A stretch of DNA of 64,000 nt from Ottelia alismoides (lineage: Eukaryota; Streptophyta; Magnoliopsida; Alismatales; Hydrocharitaceae), in the NCBI GenBank assembly GCA_037367405.1, contig JAZKJV010002626.1, positions 310,001 through 374,000 of the forward strand, written 5' to 3'. The translations under genes and the position numbers were made by a program. Shown here in pieces: positions 8,461 to 19,836 of the stretch. The notes beneath the pieces are model-generated. The model searched no databases. It was not told where the DNA came from and saw only the letters and a list, made by a program, of their open reading frames with translations. Every line of letters begins with the position of its first letter. The stretch's first letter is position 1.

Positions 8461-9877
8461 AATATATATATATCTTGTATATACTCATATATATTCTACT
8501 AATCCTTGTCCTAAAAAAATACAAAACCAAAAATCTATAAAAAAACTTGCATAATTAAAAAAACCTTTCTTTTGTATCTGTATTTTTCTTCAAAAATCCA
8601 TAAAAAGTTCAAAATTAGAAAATTTTTTTAAAAAATCTTGTTTTCACATGTGCATCATTTTTCAAAAAAAAATTCTTTGCATTGTTCATATTTGCTTACA
8701 TTTGCATGTGAATTTTTCAGGATAGTATTGACATTTAAACTAGTCTGGAATAAAATTTAAGAATGGAGCTTAGTTGGACCTTAATCGACTTAATTTCAGA
8801 GGAACCTTATAAGAAATGGAGTTAAGACTTTTCAGGTACTAGTGACTCAATTCTTTGAGTCCATAAGATGATGTTCACATGTCATCTTTAGTAGTCTATG
8901 TAGAATATTTAAAAGCACACACATGATTCTTTAAGATCGTGGCTTATCTTGGACAAAGCACTCTACACGTAGGTCTTCATGGATGAGGTAGTGAGGAGGC
9001 AGAATCTTTTGGCTTCGGGTATCATACGAGGGTAGTACATCTAGGAGAAACCTCTCGTCTTCCTCTAGGGAAGGAAATGCTTCTCAACCTAGTCTAGCGA
9101 TGTTGAGGTCTAAAGAGAAGATGTTGTGGGGTTGCAATAATGCTTCAAAAGAGGGATAGTCTACTGGTTTAAGAGGAAAAACTCCTTACGTACATGATGC
9201 ACCTTGTATATACTTTCAAAAAAAAAGTATGGAAAAATGCAGAATCTCTAAAAGTGGTCATGCCTGATTGAAGAGTAAAATGCCTGCCTGAGTGTATATA
9301 CAAGGATAAAAAATATATAATACAATAAGAGCTTCAAAGACAATTTTTTGTAAGCTTGTAGTGGATGACTTGGATACACTAGTCATGCATCCAAGGAGAG
9401 GTAACTACACTGGTTACCGTCCATTCTTTTCTCCATCCCCTCTTCTTGAGCTGGTTGCACTTGAACTTAGAAGGGAATATCTCCGCTCCTCGAGGAAAGA
9501 GTTTCATGACCGGGGAACTAGAGTTACCTTGTTAAGGGAGGCTATTTCTTTGCTACTTTTGAGATGGGGAGCTATATCTCACTTACACCGTAAGAATTTA
9601 TGTATGTAGACTTGTTCTGACCTGATTGTTGAGGTGACCTGAATAGGAGTCTTATGGAACTTAGAGGATGTTCGGTTTTAAATCCATCTCCCATTAAGGT
9701 TCCGACACACTAATAATCCAAAGGTCTGACAGATCTCTAAACTACAATTTTATGAAGAAAAGTTTAATACTCAATATTCTCCTAATTTCTTTATTTTTCC
9801 TTCCTTTTTTCTTCTATTCACTTATTCTTCTAAATAAGTGTTTTCTAAGGGACTAGTAAAGGTAAAGCATAGGGTGA

Positions 9878-11838
9878 TGATGAATCTGTAATTTGTCATC
9901 TTTATTCATTTATTTTAGCTTAAAATCCCTTAAAAACAACTGTACATAATACTAACGTCATATTATTACTACCTTGCAAATGTGTCTAAATATTGTGTAT
10001 TTGTATATTATTTTAACCTAAAATAAATAAAGAAAGAAAGGAAAAATAACGAAAAGAAAAGAAGAATTTATATATGTAATAGATACAGGTTGACCTGAAC
10101 CCCGAGAGAAGGTCAAGACTTGACCTAATTGAGCAGGAATAAAGTAAGGGGATATAGGGTCCTTAATCAGAAAATCCAAAAAAATGTGTGTCGTAAATGC
10201 TTATCACTTAATTTGTATATTTGTATAAAACTAACACTATTTTATTTGTATATAAATTAACCTTAAATAAAATAATTTTCAAATTTAAAGTTGTAAATAA
10301 AAATGTTGGCTAAATAATAAAAATAATTGCACAATGAAATCATGTATATAATAAAAGCAACCACATTTGGAAAAAGCCATTAAGCAATAATTGAAAGATT
10401 TATTCTGGCTCCAATTTTCTCAGATTGAACACACTCACTTCCATTGTATTCTAAATTAAATTATCTTTAAAATGACTATGATTTCACATTTTTTGGAGTT
10501 ATGGTTGAAAACATAATTTTCTAGGGTAGTTTGTACAATTTTGCCATTTATTTGTACATATTATATTTGTAAATATTTATCAATATTTTTACTAATTATT
10601 GAAAATAAAAAAATAAGAAAAAAATTAAAATAAAATAACTAATTTTCTTATTTATCCATGTAGATAATGTCATATTTGTATGTAGCATATGTATAGTTAA
10701 TTTTCTTAATTAACTGTCACGAAAATAAAAAAATTACATTTAATTTTCCAATAAATAAAGTGACTAAATACACAAAAAATAGTTAATTTTTTTAAATATT
10801 TATCGTCCTACTTTATCTCATTTCAAATGCTCTTCTCTCTTATCTCTTATCTTCATCCAAAAAATTCAATTGTCATTCCCATTCTATCTATTAATACGGC
10901 TCCTCCATCTTTTCAACTTGATCATTCTTTGGTGAGAGGAGCCCGATCTCTCAGAGTCCTCTTGTTGCAAAAGGGTGCCTATCCTCCAAGCCGTCCGGTG
11001 ATAGCCTGTCGGCCTTCGTCGAAGTGATCAAGGTCTTTTCCGCTCCTAAGGTGAGATCTGCATTTTCTTCTTATTTTATATTTAGTTTTATTTTCTTGTA
11101 TTTGTTCTTCGTTGTCATTTTATTTTTCTAGATCTTAAAAATCCATTATGATTTGATCCACCACTTTCACAATTTTTCATCCCGTTTTCTTGATCATATC
11201 GCATTCTTTTCTACCTCGCATGATCTCTCAACTCCGGCCACACACGATGGTCAAAGATTCGGATCCATTCGTCATTTTTCGTCGGATCCCCGCTCATGCA
11301 TTTCGTTTTGATTTTAGGGATCAAGTTATCGTGCTTGCATCCTCATTTTTTATAAATATAAAAAATTTAAAAATATATTTGTTTACTTTCTCTCTAACAT
11401 TTGTTTTGTAGGATCATCGAAAAAAATCAAAAAATAAAAAAAAACATTTTTTATTTTTAGTTTTGAATTTCTCTATTTCAGATTAACAAAAAAAATTAAA
11501 AATGTTTTTTTATTACTGTTTACAATTGAAAATAAATAAATTTTAAAAAATAAAAAATTCCAGTCTGTCGCCCATCTCCTAGAACCCAACGACTGCCGAC
11601 CGTGCTACGCCATTCCAGCCCTCGTCGTTGGAGCTCCTCCACCATTCCAGTGTCGCTGTCGAAGTGATCACCGCCATCCTCCGCGTGAGGAGGATCTGCA
11701 CCGCACTCCGCTGATCGTGCCCCAGCGTGAGACCAAGCGCAAGGTCGACCACCGTCACCAACTCCTCCGTTGTTTCCCGTGCCTCCGCACGACGCAACGA
11801 CATCCACAACAACACATGAGCGGTGCTTCCCTTGCCAC
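9878..11838 (+). repeat. G1 3' LTR, first segment
   Basis: TGATGAATCTGTAATTTG at 9878 follows a purine stretch (GCATAGGGTGA) and resembles the G5 LTR start, TGATGAATCTCG on the minus strand. About 900 nt of AT-rich DNA is followed by a GC-richer leader-like stretch (10827-11080 and 11560-11838). Copia copy C interrupts it after 11838; the sequence appears to resume at 22488. The three G1 LTR pieces add up to roughly 3.4 kb, close to the 2.96 kb of G5. No second LTR is in the window, so the boundaries are tentative. Confidence 0.55.
11834..11838 (+). repeat. Left target duplication of copy C
   Basis: GCCAC precedes the left end of copy C and TCCAC (22488-22492) follows its right end. Four of five bases match, as expected for an old 5-bp duplication. 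Confidence 0.55.
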
Positions 11839-14483
11839 TGAAGGATATGCTTAGATCCTCAAGCGCATCACGGAAGCATGAGCGTCGTATCGAATACGAC
11901 GAAGAATGACTAGTCGGACTAGTTGTTCTCAGCAGCGGAAATTTAAAATTTTTTCATGCGACGAAACCACATGATCCAAGAACACTTCTCAGATCGTTTT
12001 GTCTAAACCACAAACAAGTAATAGGATTACCTCTTGAAGCGTGGTTGCGATCAAGTCTCTAAACGAAGAGACCTCCTGTCACAAGTCCGATCCGACGGAG
12101 GAGACGCTTGCGAGCGCGAGGATGAACCGCGTGCTTCTCGCAATCCATGTTGATGATCCAAGCGGAAGATCTCCTGATCTCGACACACGAGATCCGACAT
12201 CTTCTTCACGAGCGAGGCGCACCGAAGGAGACGGAGATCCATGAGCAAATGATCGGGCAACATAACGACGATGATGAGGCAATGAAGAACCTCTCTAGGG
12301 CATCCATGGTGGACTGCCACATGAGAGGGAGAGAGAGTAGGCGTGTAGAGAGAGAGAGAGACTTATGTTCTCTTATGTGTAAAGAAGAGCAAAGGGGTGC
12401 CTCTCCTTTTATATTATTTTGGGATCCATGGATCTCAATACATGGGCAACACAAATCCAATGGCTCTCATTGATTGTGTTTCTTTTAATGGCCAAAATTT
12501 ATGTTGGTAAAAACCAACAACAATTAATTTAATTTAGATTAAACGTATATTGATAAATCAATATAAATCAAATCCAAAATTAAATCAACAACATATGGAG
12601 ATAATGGAAGGAGAGTGCCTCCTTCCATATACATGGAGTGGACGGTCACCCTTTCCTAATAGGAATAGGTGGCCATCCCTCCTATTAGTATGGAAGGAGC
12701 ATCTCAATGCAATCTCCCTTGATTACATTATTCCATGTATCTTCAATTTATTACAACAACAATTCTTGTAAATTATTCTAAAAAATAGTTCATAATTTTT
12801 TTGTGAATATTGCAATCTTGCCATTGGAAAATTGTGAATCATATTCACAACCCAAAATAAAATGTAAATTACATTTTCAATTTAATATCCAATGTGAATC
12901 CAATTCACATTAACAATTAATTAACAAATGTAAATTACAGATAGCTCTCTCTTATATATTATAAATAACATTTATAATATGACTAATATGGATATTGCTA
13001 TCCACATTATTCATATCCATGATAATTAAATCACATTTAATCATCTTGGATCTCTATTCTCATGTGCCCAAATAATGTGAATCACATTCACATTATTTAC
13101 ATCTTTTATAATTAATTTACATTTAATTATCTCAGATAACTCTCCTTATAATATGAATCAAATTCATATTATTCATGATAATTAAATCACATTTAATCAT
13201 CAGTTTTCTCAATGCTCGGATACATATATCAACAATAGAATTATCCATGAACTCTTTCAAGGATAATATGCTTTCTCCGCGAATACTTGGAGATAAGGAC
13301 AGGGCGATTGTATTGTTCCACGTATAGTGACTTGGATATTGAGATCATATCTCAAATCCAGATTATGGGACTCCCATAGATGCTTGATTAAATCAAGACC
13401 GCAAATCTAATCTTCTCATTGCATCTGAATCACATTCAGATCAATGTCCAACATTTGGACCAAGACTAGATTACTTCTCTACTGAGAGGAGTCACTAAAT
13501 TCAGACCCGTTTCATCTCTCCTTAGGATTGGAAGCGTCATGGTTATACAATCGTTTATGATCACATCACCCTCAGGTATTCCTAATACCTATATATCCTG
13601 CATACTGGAAGACTTAGAATAAACCCGAAGTATTGGATCAACTTTATACTATCTACTTCAAGGTTTTATAAGTAAGTTTCTCATTCGATCATTGGGGGTC
13701 GGTATCGATCATATACTTTCCAAAAGCATATGTGATACCTAGGTCTTGATCATATACTTTCCAAAAGTATATATCAAACCTACAGATTCAATCAAGCTTC
13801 CAAAGTGAGACGACCGTGCGCATGGAATTTGATTCTTTCCAATATCTTATGAGTGAGCTCATGTCTTCTGGTTCAATAACTGAACCTGTATGATCCCTTT
13901 TAAGAGATCGTATTACTCATATGCCCTTATATGCACACCAGCGTGCTGGTGTATAGACCTTGGTTAGGTCATCAACCTATTGGTATGCCAAATGTACATA
14001 CTCAAACATATACTAATACATCTGTCTCCGGTCAGAGGATGCATGCTTGTATTGTGACAGCATACGATATAGGACTTTGGTTATCTCGAGCTCATTAAGT
14101 CAACTCTTTGACCTAACTAATCTGACACCTCCAAATCTCTATTCCTATGCAGAGGACCTGCATCAAGAGGTCGGTTAGATATCAGCCTTTAGAGATAAGG
14201 ATTGCCATCTCCTACTTAGGATGGAGATCATCTCTTAACAATCATTTGACGGTGCTTGATGAGTCCTCAATCTAACTCTTTAGATATTCATCCAAGCACC
14301 AGCCTCTATGATTCAACAGTTGAATCAACAGCTGTATGATCATCAAGATGGCCATGGTACATAACCCTAATTATACTGTGGGACCTATTTTGCAAATTAT
14401 TTATTCTTCATTTCAGATTAGGGAATGATATTTGCAATAACATTTATTGCATAATGGCTCGCCATGGGCTTGCATGTCCAACA
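11839..14483 (-). repeat. 3' LTR of Copia copy C
   Basis: On the plus strand it runs from TGAAGGATATGC to CATGTCCAACA, i.e. TGTTGGACATG...CCTTCA in element orientation, 2645 bp. A minus-strand TATAAAAG lies at 12413-12406 and the paired iterons at about 13705-13790. It abuts the PPT on its right side. Confidence 0.93.
12406..12413 (-). promoter_or_regulatory. TATA box of left LTR C
   Basis: TATAAAAG on the minus strand, at the position equivalent to TATATAA in the solo LTR. The leader downstream begins with the family's GGAGAGGCACCCC sequence and a GA/CT-rich run. Confidence 0.6.
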
Positions 14484-14498
14484 ATCTCCCACTAGCCC
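14484..14498 (-). other. Polypurine tract of Copia copy C
   Basis: Plus-strand ATCTCCCACTAGCCC is the reverse complement of the family PPT GGGCTAGTGGGAGAT and adjoins the 3' LTR. Confidence 0.85.
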
Positions 14499-14699
14499 AA
14501 AGAGCTATTAATGGGCTAATCATTTAAACTTGCACTCATGTGACAATCATAGGCTATTTAGAAAATAGCTAGGTAAGCTGATCAGTCACTGTTCCCGCGA
14601 GACTACACCTTGTCCTTTCACGGTACTTGCATATCCCCAATAACAATGCTCGCATCTAATGCGAATGTTGCATCTTATGCAACCAATACTCAATCTTGT

Positions 14700-15010
14700 T
14701 AGTTACAGTGTCGTTGACTCTACAGCTTAACAACTATCATAACCAGCATTTCCATAATCCTTATCAGAATACCCTTATTCCTTGAGATCACTATCTCTTA
14801 AGATATCCATAGTTAAGACCTTTTAGATCTCTATCTATAAAGTCTTAAGCTTTTGAAGATAATACTTTGAGATCACTATCTCAAAAATCTTGTCATCTAT
14901 GAAGATTTTGTTATAACTGCAATCAAGTGTTTTATCTCTACAGTAGGATTAGTAACAGTTTACTACTCCCACTACACGGCAGACATCTAGTATTCGTACA
15001 CATCTAGCAT
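14700..15010 (-). pseudogene. Copy C RNase H remnant
   Basis: Between the PPT and the open RT/RNase H block lies DNA homologous to the RNase H part of copy A (about 3960-4260). Only short frames remain; the segment near 14950 corresponds to the 'AVGV' motif of the domain. It is degraded by stops and indels. Confidence 0.6.
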
Positions 15011-15014
15011 ACAC

Positions 15015-15272
15015 TCAGCTTCTCGTAACTAATGCACAAGTGCAAGTAGTTCTAGCATTCACTTCCTCAACTCTTTGAGGTGCTATCCCTTTAGATATGT
15101 CAGTACCATATCTTAAGGGATGGAAGCCTTTCTTGGAATTTCCAAGAATGGAATATGTCCAAGGTGTATTACTATTGTGACAGTCCCAATACCTCTTCTC
15201 TTTGCCTCTGAACACCTTCTGAACTAAGATCCAAGAGGTATCCTTGAGATCATATCTCAAGTTATGGAACAA
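15015..15272 (-). pseudogene. Copy C RT/RNase H linker, 85-codon open block
   Basis: This is the longest surviving pol frame of the family. It begins at an equivalent of the MKDLGE..(Y/W)ILG segment, continues through a KRYWDCHNS-like stretch, NSKKGFHPLRYGTDISKG (usually NSKKGYLP..HG..LSK) and EEVNARTTC, and ends at TAG near the RNase H start. Plant Copia polyproteins have these motifs in this order between RT and RNase H. The Met at its start is internal to the polyprotein, not a true initiation site. It is not expected to work alone. Confidence 0.85.
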
Positions 15273-15289
15273 CCAGATAATAAAACACT

Positions 15290-15800
15290 TATTATTATCC
15301 TTATATCATTTTAAATGATTAGGATATCATCCACATTTAGCATGATGAACACAAAGGCACTCCCACTAAGCTTCATATGGTTCATTAAGATTCTATCTGA
15401 AATCATAACATTTATAATTTCATCAATCTTATGTTCTAGCAACAAGAAGCTTATATGAGTCCATAGATGGATTTCTTTAGCTTGCACATCTTGCTTTCCT
15501 CACCATGAAGCCTTAGGGCCATTTCATGTGAATATCCTCAGAGAGGTATTCATAGAGGAATGCAATCTTGACTTACATATTGAAGATACAATAGTCAAGT
15601 TGTGTAGCTAAGGTTAGCAATATTCTGATGATTTCAAGCATGGTTACTGAAAAAAGCAAGTCATCGCAAGCGATGTCTTCTTTCTTCATGTGTAGCTCAT
15701 GGCTACGAACTGTGTTTTGAAGGTCTCTACCTTATCATCAGGTTCCCTTTCTCTTGAAGATCCATTTACACCTTTACAGGTCTTACCCATATAGGTGGAT
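15290..15800 (-). pseudogene. Copy C reverse transcriptase remnant
   Basis: This is homologous, reversed, to 3180-3760 of copy A. The degraded catalytic box lies near 15335-15350 (plus-strand text aggatatcatccacatttag), and the upstream FDE and 'KARF' equivalents lie near 15420 and 15720. Frames are broken repeatedly. Confidence 0.75.
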
Positions 15801-16604
15801 CCTCGAGGGTACATATACAACACTTGTATATGAAGTCTACATTAGACTTTTACTGTTTAACATCCATCTATCCATGCTATGATCTTCAGAAGCTTCATCA
15901 CATGAAGTTCGATCTTTGTCAGATTTCGCTGACACATGGAATCCATCCTTAAACTCATTTGGAGAGGTATTAGTATTTTATCTTTAATTGTCCTTTAGTT
16001 TCCAATTTCAGGAGCCTCATTATCTTCTCAAGATTAAATGAGTTCCTACACTTCATTTTCATCTTGATTCTCAAGAGTCTCAACCTCTAAGAATCACATT
16101 CTCAGAGATGAGATATTTAAGAATCTCAAGGTCATAAAGTGGGTATCCAATACCATCCTTTATTTTCCTAATGAAGCAATACTCTCAAGTGCTAGATTCC
16201 AGCATGCATCGAACCTTTATTAAGGATATACATTGTAGTATCTACTACACATATATACTTGGAAACTAAGGGATAATTATGCTAAAATTCATCATTGATA
16301 AGATCATTTCACACATGATCCAATTGTATCTCCCTATAACTCTATTGAGTTAAGGTGTATCAGGAGGAGTAAGATAAAAAATAATATTCATATCTCTATA
16401 AGGTATTCCATGAATTCATCTAATAGGTACTGATTACCTAGATTAGATCAAATTCATTTAATCTTCCTTTCAAACTATGATTCTAAACCAAACTTGTAAA
16501 ATCTGTGAACATTTCAAAGGTTTCTAAGTGAAGAGAAGAAATCTCATATCATACATAATCATCAATAGATATCACATATCCATAATGTTTACTATGATAT
16601 AGAT

Positions 16605-16835
16605 GATCCGCATACATCAATATGTATGAGATCCTGAATACCTTGACATCTTACACCATTCCCAAAGAAGGCTGTATTGGACATTTTTACTTTTGAATAT
16701 AATATTCATAAGTATGTAAGATTTGAAATCTTAGACATTCTAAAATTTCATCTCTTACTAGTCTAATGATCAAATCAATAGACAAATGTCCAAGGCTTGA
16801 TGCTAGATCATTGTCAAATGATCTTCATCCTCCTA
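16605..16835 (-). pseudogene. Copy C GAG-preintegrase remnant
   Basis: The reverse complement matches the GAG-preintegrase block of copy A (2135-2360): WH/LGH equivalents near 16800, the Cys-containing segment near 16690, and LIHIDVCG at about 16635-16612. It has internal indels. The integrase core remnant lies to its left (about 16.0-16.6 kb). Confidence 0.75.
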
Positions 16836-17299
16836 TTGATCTTAAGGTTTAATTTCAGTATTTAGAAATGTTAATGCACCATTCATCAATTTTCTAATTT
16901 AGTGGAGTCCACTAGATCTTAGATTACTATCTAAAATATCTCCATCATAACTCTTTATTGACAAATTTATTACAGAATTTATGTTTATTTCCAACATTTA
17001 GAAACAAATAATGAGTGTATTCTAATGTCTAGGTCATAGAGACATTCTCTAAGACTAAGGGCTCTCCCACTGAAATTATGAAGCCTTTCAATCCAATAGA
17101 GATTGTTACAACAATTGCATCAATATACATGTGGATGACTATTAAACCTGAAGACCAAATTCTCCAGTCTTCTAAAACATATGCAACCCATTGCAAGTGT
17201 TGTCAGAAGATTGAGATACAATTCTAAGACTTCATCTTGTTCAATAAGCAAATCAATATCAATGATTTACGGAGATTATTCTGATGCTCTATCAAAGTC

Positions 17300-18080
17300 C
17301 TTCTCTAAGGATTCTAGATAGACTTGATAGTCATACTATCAACACACCAACTTATTACAGTATTGACATTTATCCAACTATTTGGATGTCATATGGAAGG
17401 TCACAGAAGTACAGTCAACTCTTTGACTTTCCTTCTTACTTGGGTCCAACCCATGCTTCCATTGCACTCCCTTTATCTATGAACAATCATTGCTTAAGAC
17501 TAAGGATCTCTTATGTTAGATTCAAAAGAATTCAATGTAAGAGCATTTCAACATTTATACATGCTTCATTAAATTCATACAATATGAATATTATGAAGCT
17601 TTATGAATGACTAGAGTACAGTAGAATAATGACACTCATAATGTCTACATCCATTTAGACTCTTTAAAACATTGGTTCATGTAGGTATTCAAACATTTTG
17701 ATACATCATCTGTTATGGAGCCACCATTCTGCATGATGCAGAGAACCATGCCATTTATGATTAAATGTTGAGAGCACATATGTATGCCAAAATATCTTCA
17801 TTGATTTTATAAGGATTAATTGAAAATTGCGATCATCATCGATATGTCACTTCCAAAGTACATTCGATGAGAGATCAAGACTATAGAGACATACCAAACT
17901 CTAGGGTTGTAGTCCTATTATCTATTTAATTGTCATTCCTCATTAGTATGAGGAGACTTGCATATTGCAACCACATACATCATGTGTCCAACTGCAAGCA
18001 CAATATATGGATCATGAGTCCAATCCATGATATTTTAACTGGTTATTATTGAGTATAACATTAAGTGGGTTTAATGAAGG
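17300..18080 (-). pseudogene. Copy C gag region remnant
   Basis: This segment is homologous, reversed, to 862-1650 of copy A and lies between the intron-like segment and pol. No uninterrupted gag frame is visible; a plus-strand open stretch at 17284-17610 is antisense and fortuitous. Confidence 0.5.
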
Positions 18081-18085
18081 ATTAT

Positions 18086-18232
18086 CTAAAATAAGAAATT
18101 TGCATAAGTGCATATATTTATATATTCACATATTTTACTTTGATTTAGGAATTTTTATATCAAAGTTATCTTGCCTTGTCAACACTGAAGGTTCATTCCC
18201 TTAATCACTTTCAATGTAAGAGATATACTTAC
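18086..18232 (-). other. Intron-like segment in the Copia leader (copy C)
   Basis: On the minus strand, AATG/GTAAGTATATC at 18232 and an acceptor TTATTTTAG ending at 18086 frame 147 nt. The sites are equivalent to those of copy A, and the donor is closer to the plant consensus. Confidence 0.35.
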
Positions 18233-18459
18233 CATTATATCTCAAGCAAGATCTGGGATATCCTTCCTTATCTTTGTTGCATCCCAATAATATGAGAACC
18301 TACAACTCGGATAAAAAGAAGCGGGAACACATTCCACCTTGCAAGTCCAACTTGCATCTCCCAAGGTCTTTAACATCCGGGCCCACCACCCCTAAGGCAA
18401 TGTTGACCCGTCGTTAATTGAACCAACCGTCAACAGGAATAGTACTCGCTATACGCAAT

Positions 18460-18496
18460 CCAATATCGCCCCAATAATATGAGGATCCGATATTGG
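18460..18496 (-). other. Conserved leader hairpin (copy C)
   Basis: The arms CCAATATCG and CGATATTGG pair perfectly around a 19-nt loop, with the same length and place as in copy A. Confidence 0.55.
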
Positions 18497-19821
18497 GGTC
18501 ACTATGTATATGGCCTTACTCTTTTGAGAAGCAAAGAGCTCGATCCAAATGCACTTGCATGCAGGAGCTGTCACTTCGGACATGCGTCTCCTACATACAA
18601 TCCCTGACGACGGAACCCTTCGCCTTGATGGGAGACCATGAATGTCACTTATGTGATCCTCCATATCATATTTAAATTTTAATTAATCACTATGAATCAT
18701 ATTCATTGTGATTAATTCTTCCAAGGGAAATACCATATCTATTCATAATAGAGTGGTTTAATTATAATTGGATTCCAATTAATCTAATCATATTAAATTA
18801 ATGATCCAATTAATATCCAACAAATATTTTATTGTTACTTGAATTATGGTATTATCTCAAATACGTATTATTCTGAATTTTAATAATTAGAAATACATCT
18901 TGATTTCTCTGGCATTATCGAGTCCCTACCCGCTATCATGGCCAGTACTGACGAGAGTGGGACGGATCACATACGTTGCAACCCGCTACCCCAATGCTCT
19001 CCGACTAGACACCATATCCACCTCAGGAAAGGATAATGCCAAATAGATCAATTTGTACTAGAGATGATCATCGATTCTTCAACCGAAATTAGACCATATA
19101 ATAATAATCAAAACAATTTTGATTAACATTATAATGAGATTTGCTAAACAAATCCCAAATCCTATTCAAGCAACATGTTTGTTGGAATGTAGATCATGTA
19201 ACCAATTAGCGATCTAGATCACATCTAATCAAATATTTGTTAAGGCAATGTCATTTAAGGGAATAATTATCATCAAATATTTCAAAAATATTTATGCACA
19301 ATTATTCCAGGAAATTAAACAATTAAATTTCACTAATTGATTAAATGACAATCACTAGGTTTTTGATTAGGAAAGTATTTCCAGCAGTGACCCTCACTTA
19401 CTAAAAATACCATATCTCAATCAATTTAAATCCAAATTAAGCAAAATAAGTTCCTAAAGTTTTCTAATTTGATTTACAATAGAACTTAAGTGATTTTCAC
19501 GCATTTCAAGGCGTTTCAAATCCGCAAGTAACATCTTAATTACGTCACGATCCGCAGTCCCCGAAACAGTGGATACATGTTCACTAAAATGAGCATAACT
19601 TGAGCAAACGGAATCGAAATCACGTAAACTCAGATCCTACGATTTTCTTATTTAATGGAGAACAAAATAAAATTACTATTTTCGTGTTTAAATAATTTAA
19701 ATAGTGCAGAAAATAATCTCAAAACAGAGATACGAAAATGAAATGCAAGAAAACTTTCGCAAACCCTAACGAATCCAAGTCGCCCTCGGTTTATGGATCG
19801 TATCCAGAACCGCCGACCTAA

Positions 19822-19834
19822 GGCTCCGATACCA
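19822..19834 (-). other. Primer-binding site of Copia copy C
   Basis: Minus-strand TGGTATCGGAGCC starts two bases inside the 5' LTR boundary. It matches the 3' end complement of plant initiator tRNA-Met (TGGTATCAGAGC) except for one base, the usual Copia primer. Confidence 0.9.
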
Positions 19835-19836
19835 CT

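Larger units (their letters stand above)
6963..9877 (+). mobile_element. Gypsy element G1, internal 3' portion
   Basis: This is the 3' half of a Ty3/Gypsy element that starts at the copy A insertion point and must continue upstream of the window. It contains the integrase C-terminal two thirds (6969-7817), then about 2 kb of non-coding 3' UTR with four stem-loop + purine modules (7901-8295), an A-rich tract (8393-8460), and a conserved stretch shared with G2. The 3' LTR probably begins at 9878, judged from TGATGAATCT, which also begins the LTRs of G5 on the minus strand. The long 3' UTR and multiple PPT-like tracts fit the Tat/Athila side of plant Gypsy; the lineage is inference. Confidence 0.82.
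7818..9877 (+). other. G1 long 3' UTR
   Basis: This non-coding stretch lies between integrase and the likely LTR start. It holds four stem-loop + oligo-purine modules (7901-8295), an AAAAAC-rich low-complexity run (8393-8460), and a block at about 8780-9600 that is recognisably shared with G2 at about 28060-28760. A short frame at 9361-9609 lies in that shared block. Otherwise only AT-rich spacer is visible. Confidence 0.7.

Noticed and set aside
12041..12473. Overlapping frames on both strands in the copy C LTR
   Set aside because: The frames recur at 20057-20434, 25165-25401 and 44577-45085 only because the LTR leader DNA is shared. Reading frames are not preserved between copies.
18449..18675. 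Frames on both strands in the Copia leader, repeated at 38379 and 46136
   Set aside because: The DNA is conserved as untranslated leader containing the hairpin. The frames differ between copies and give no gag-like motif.
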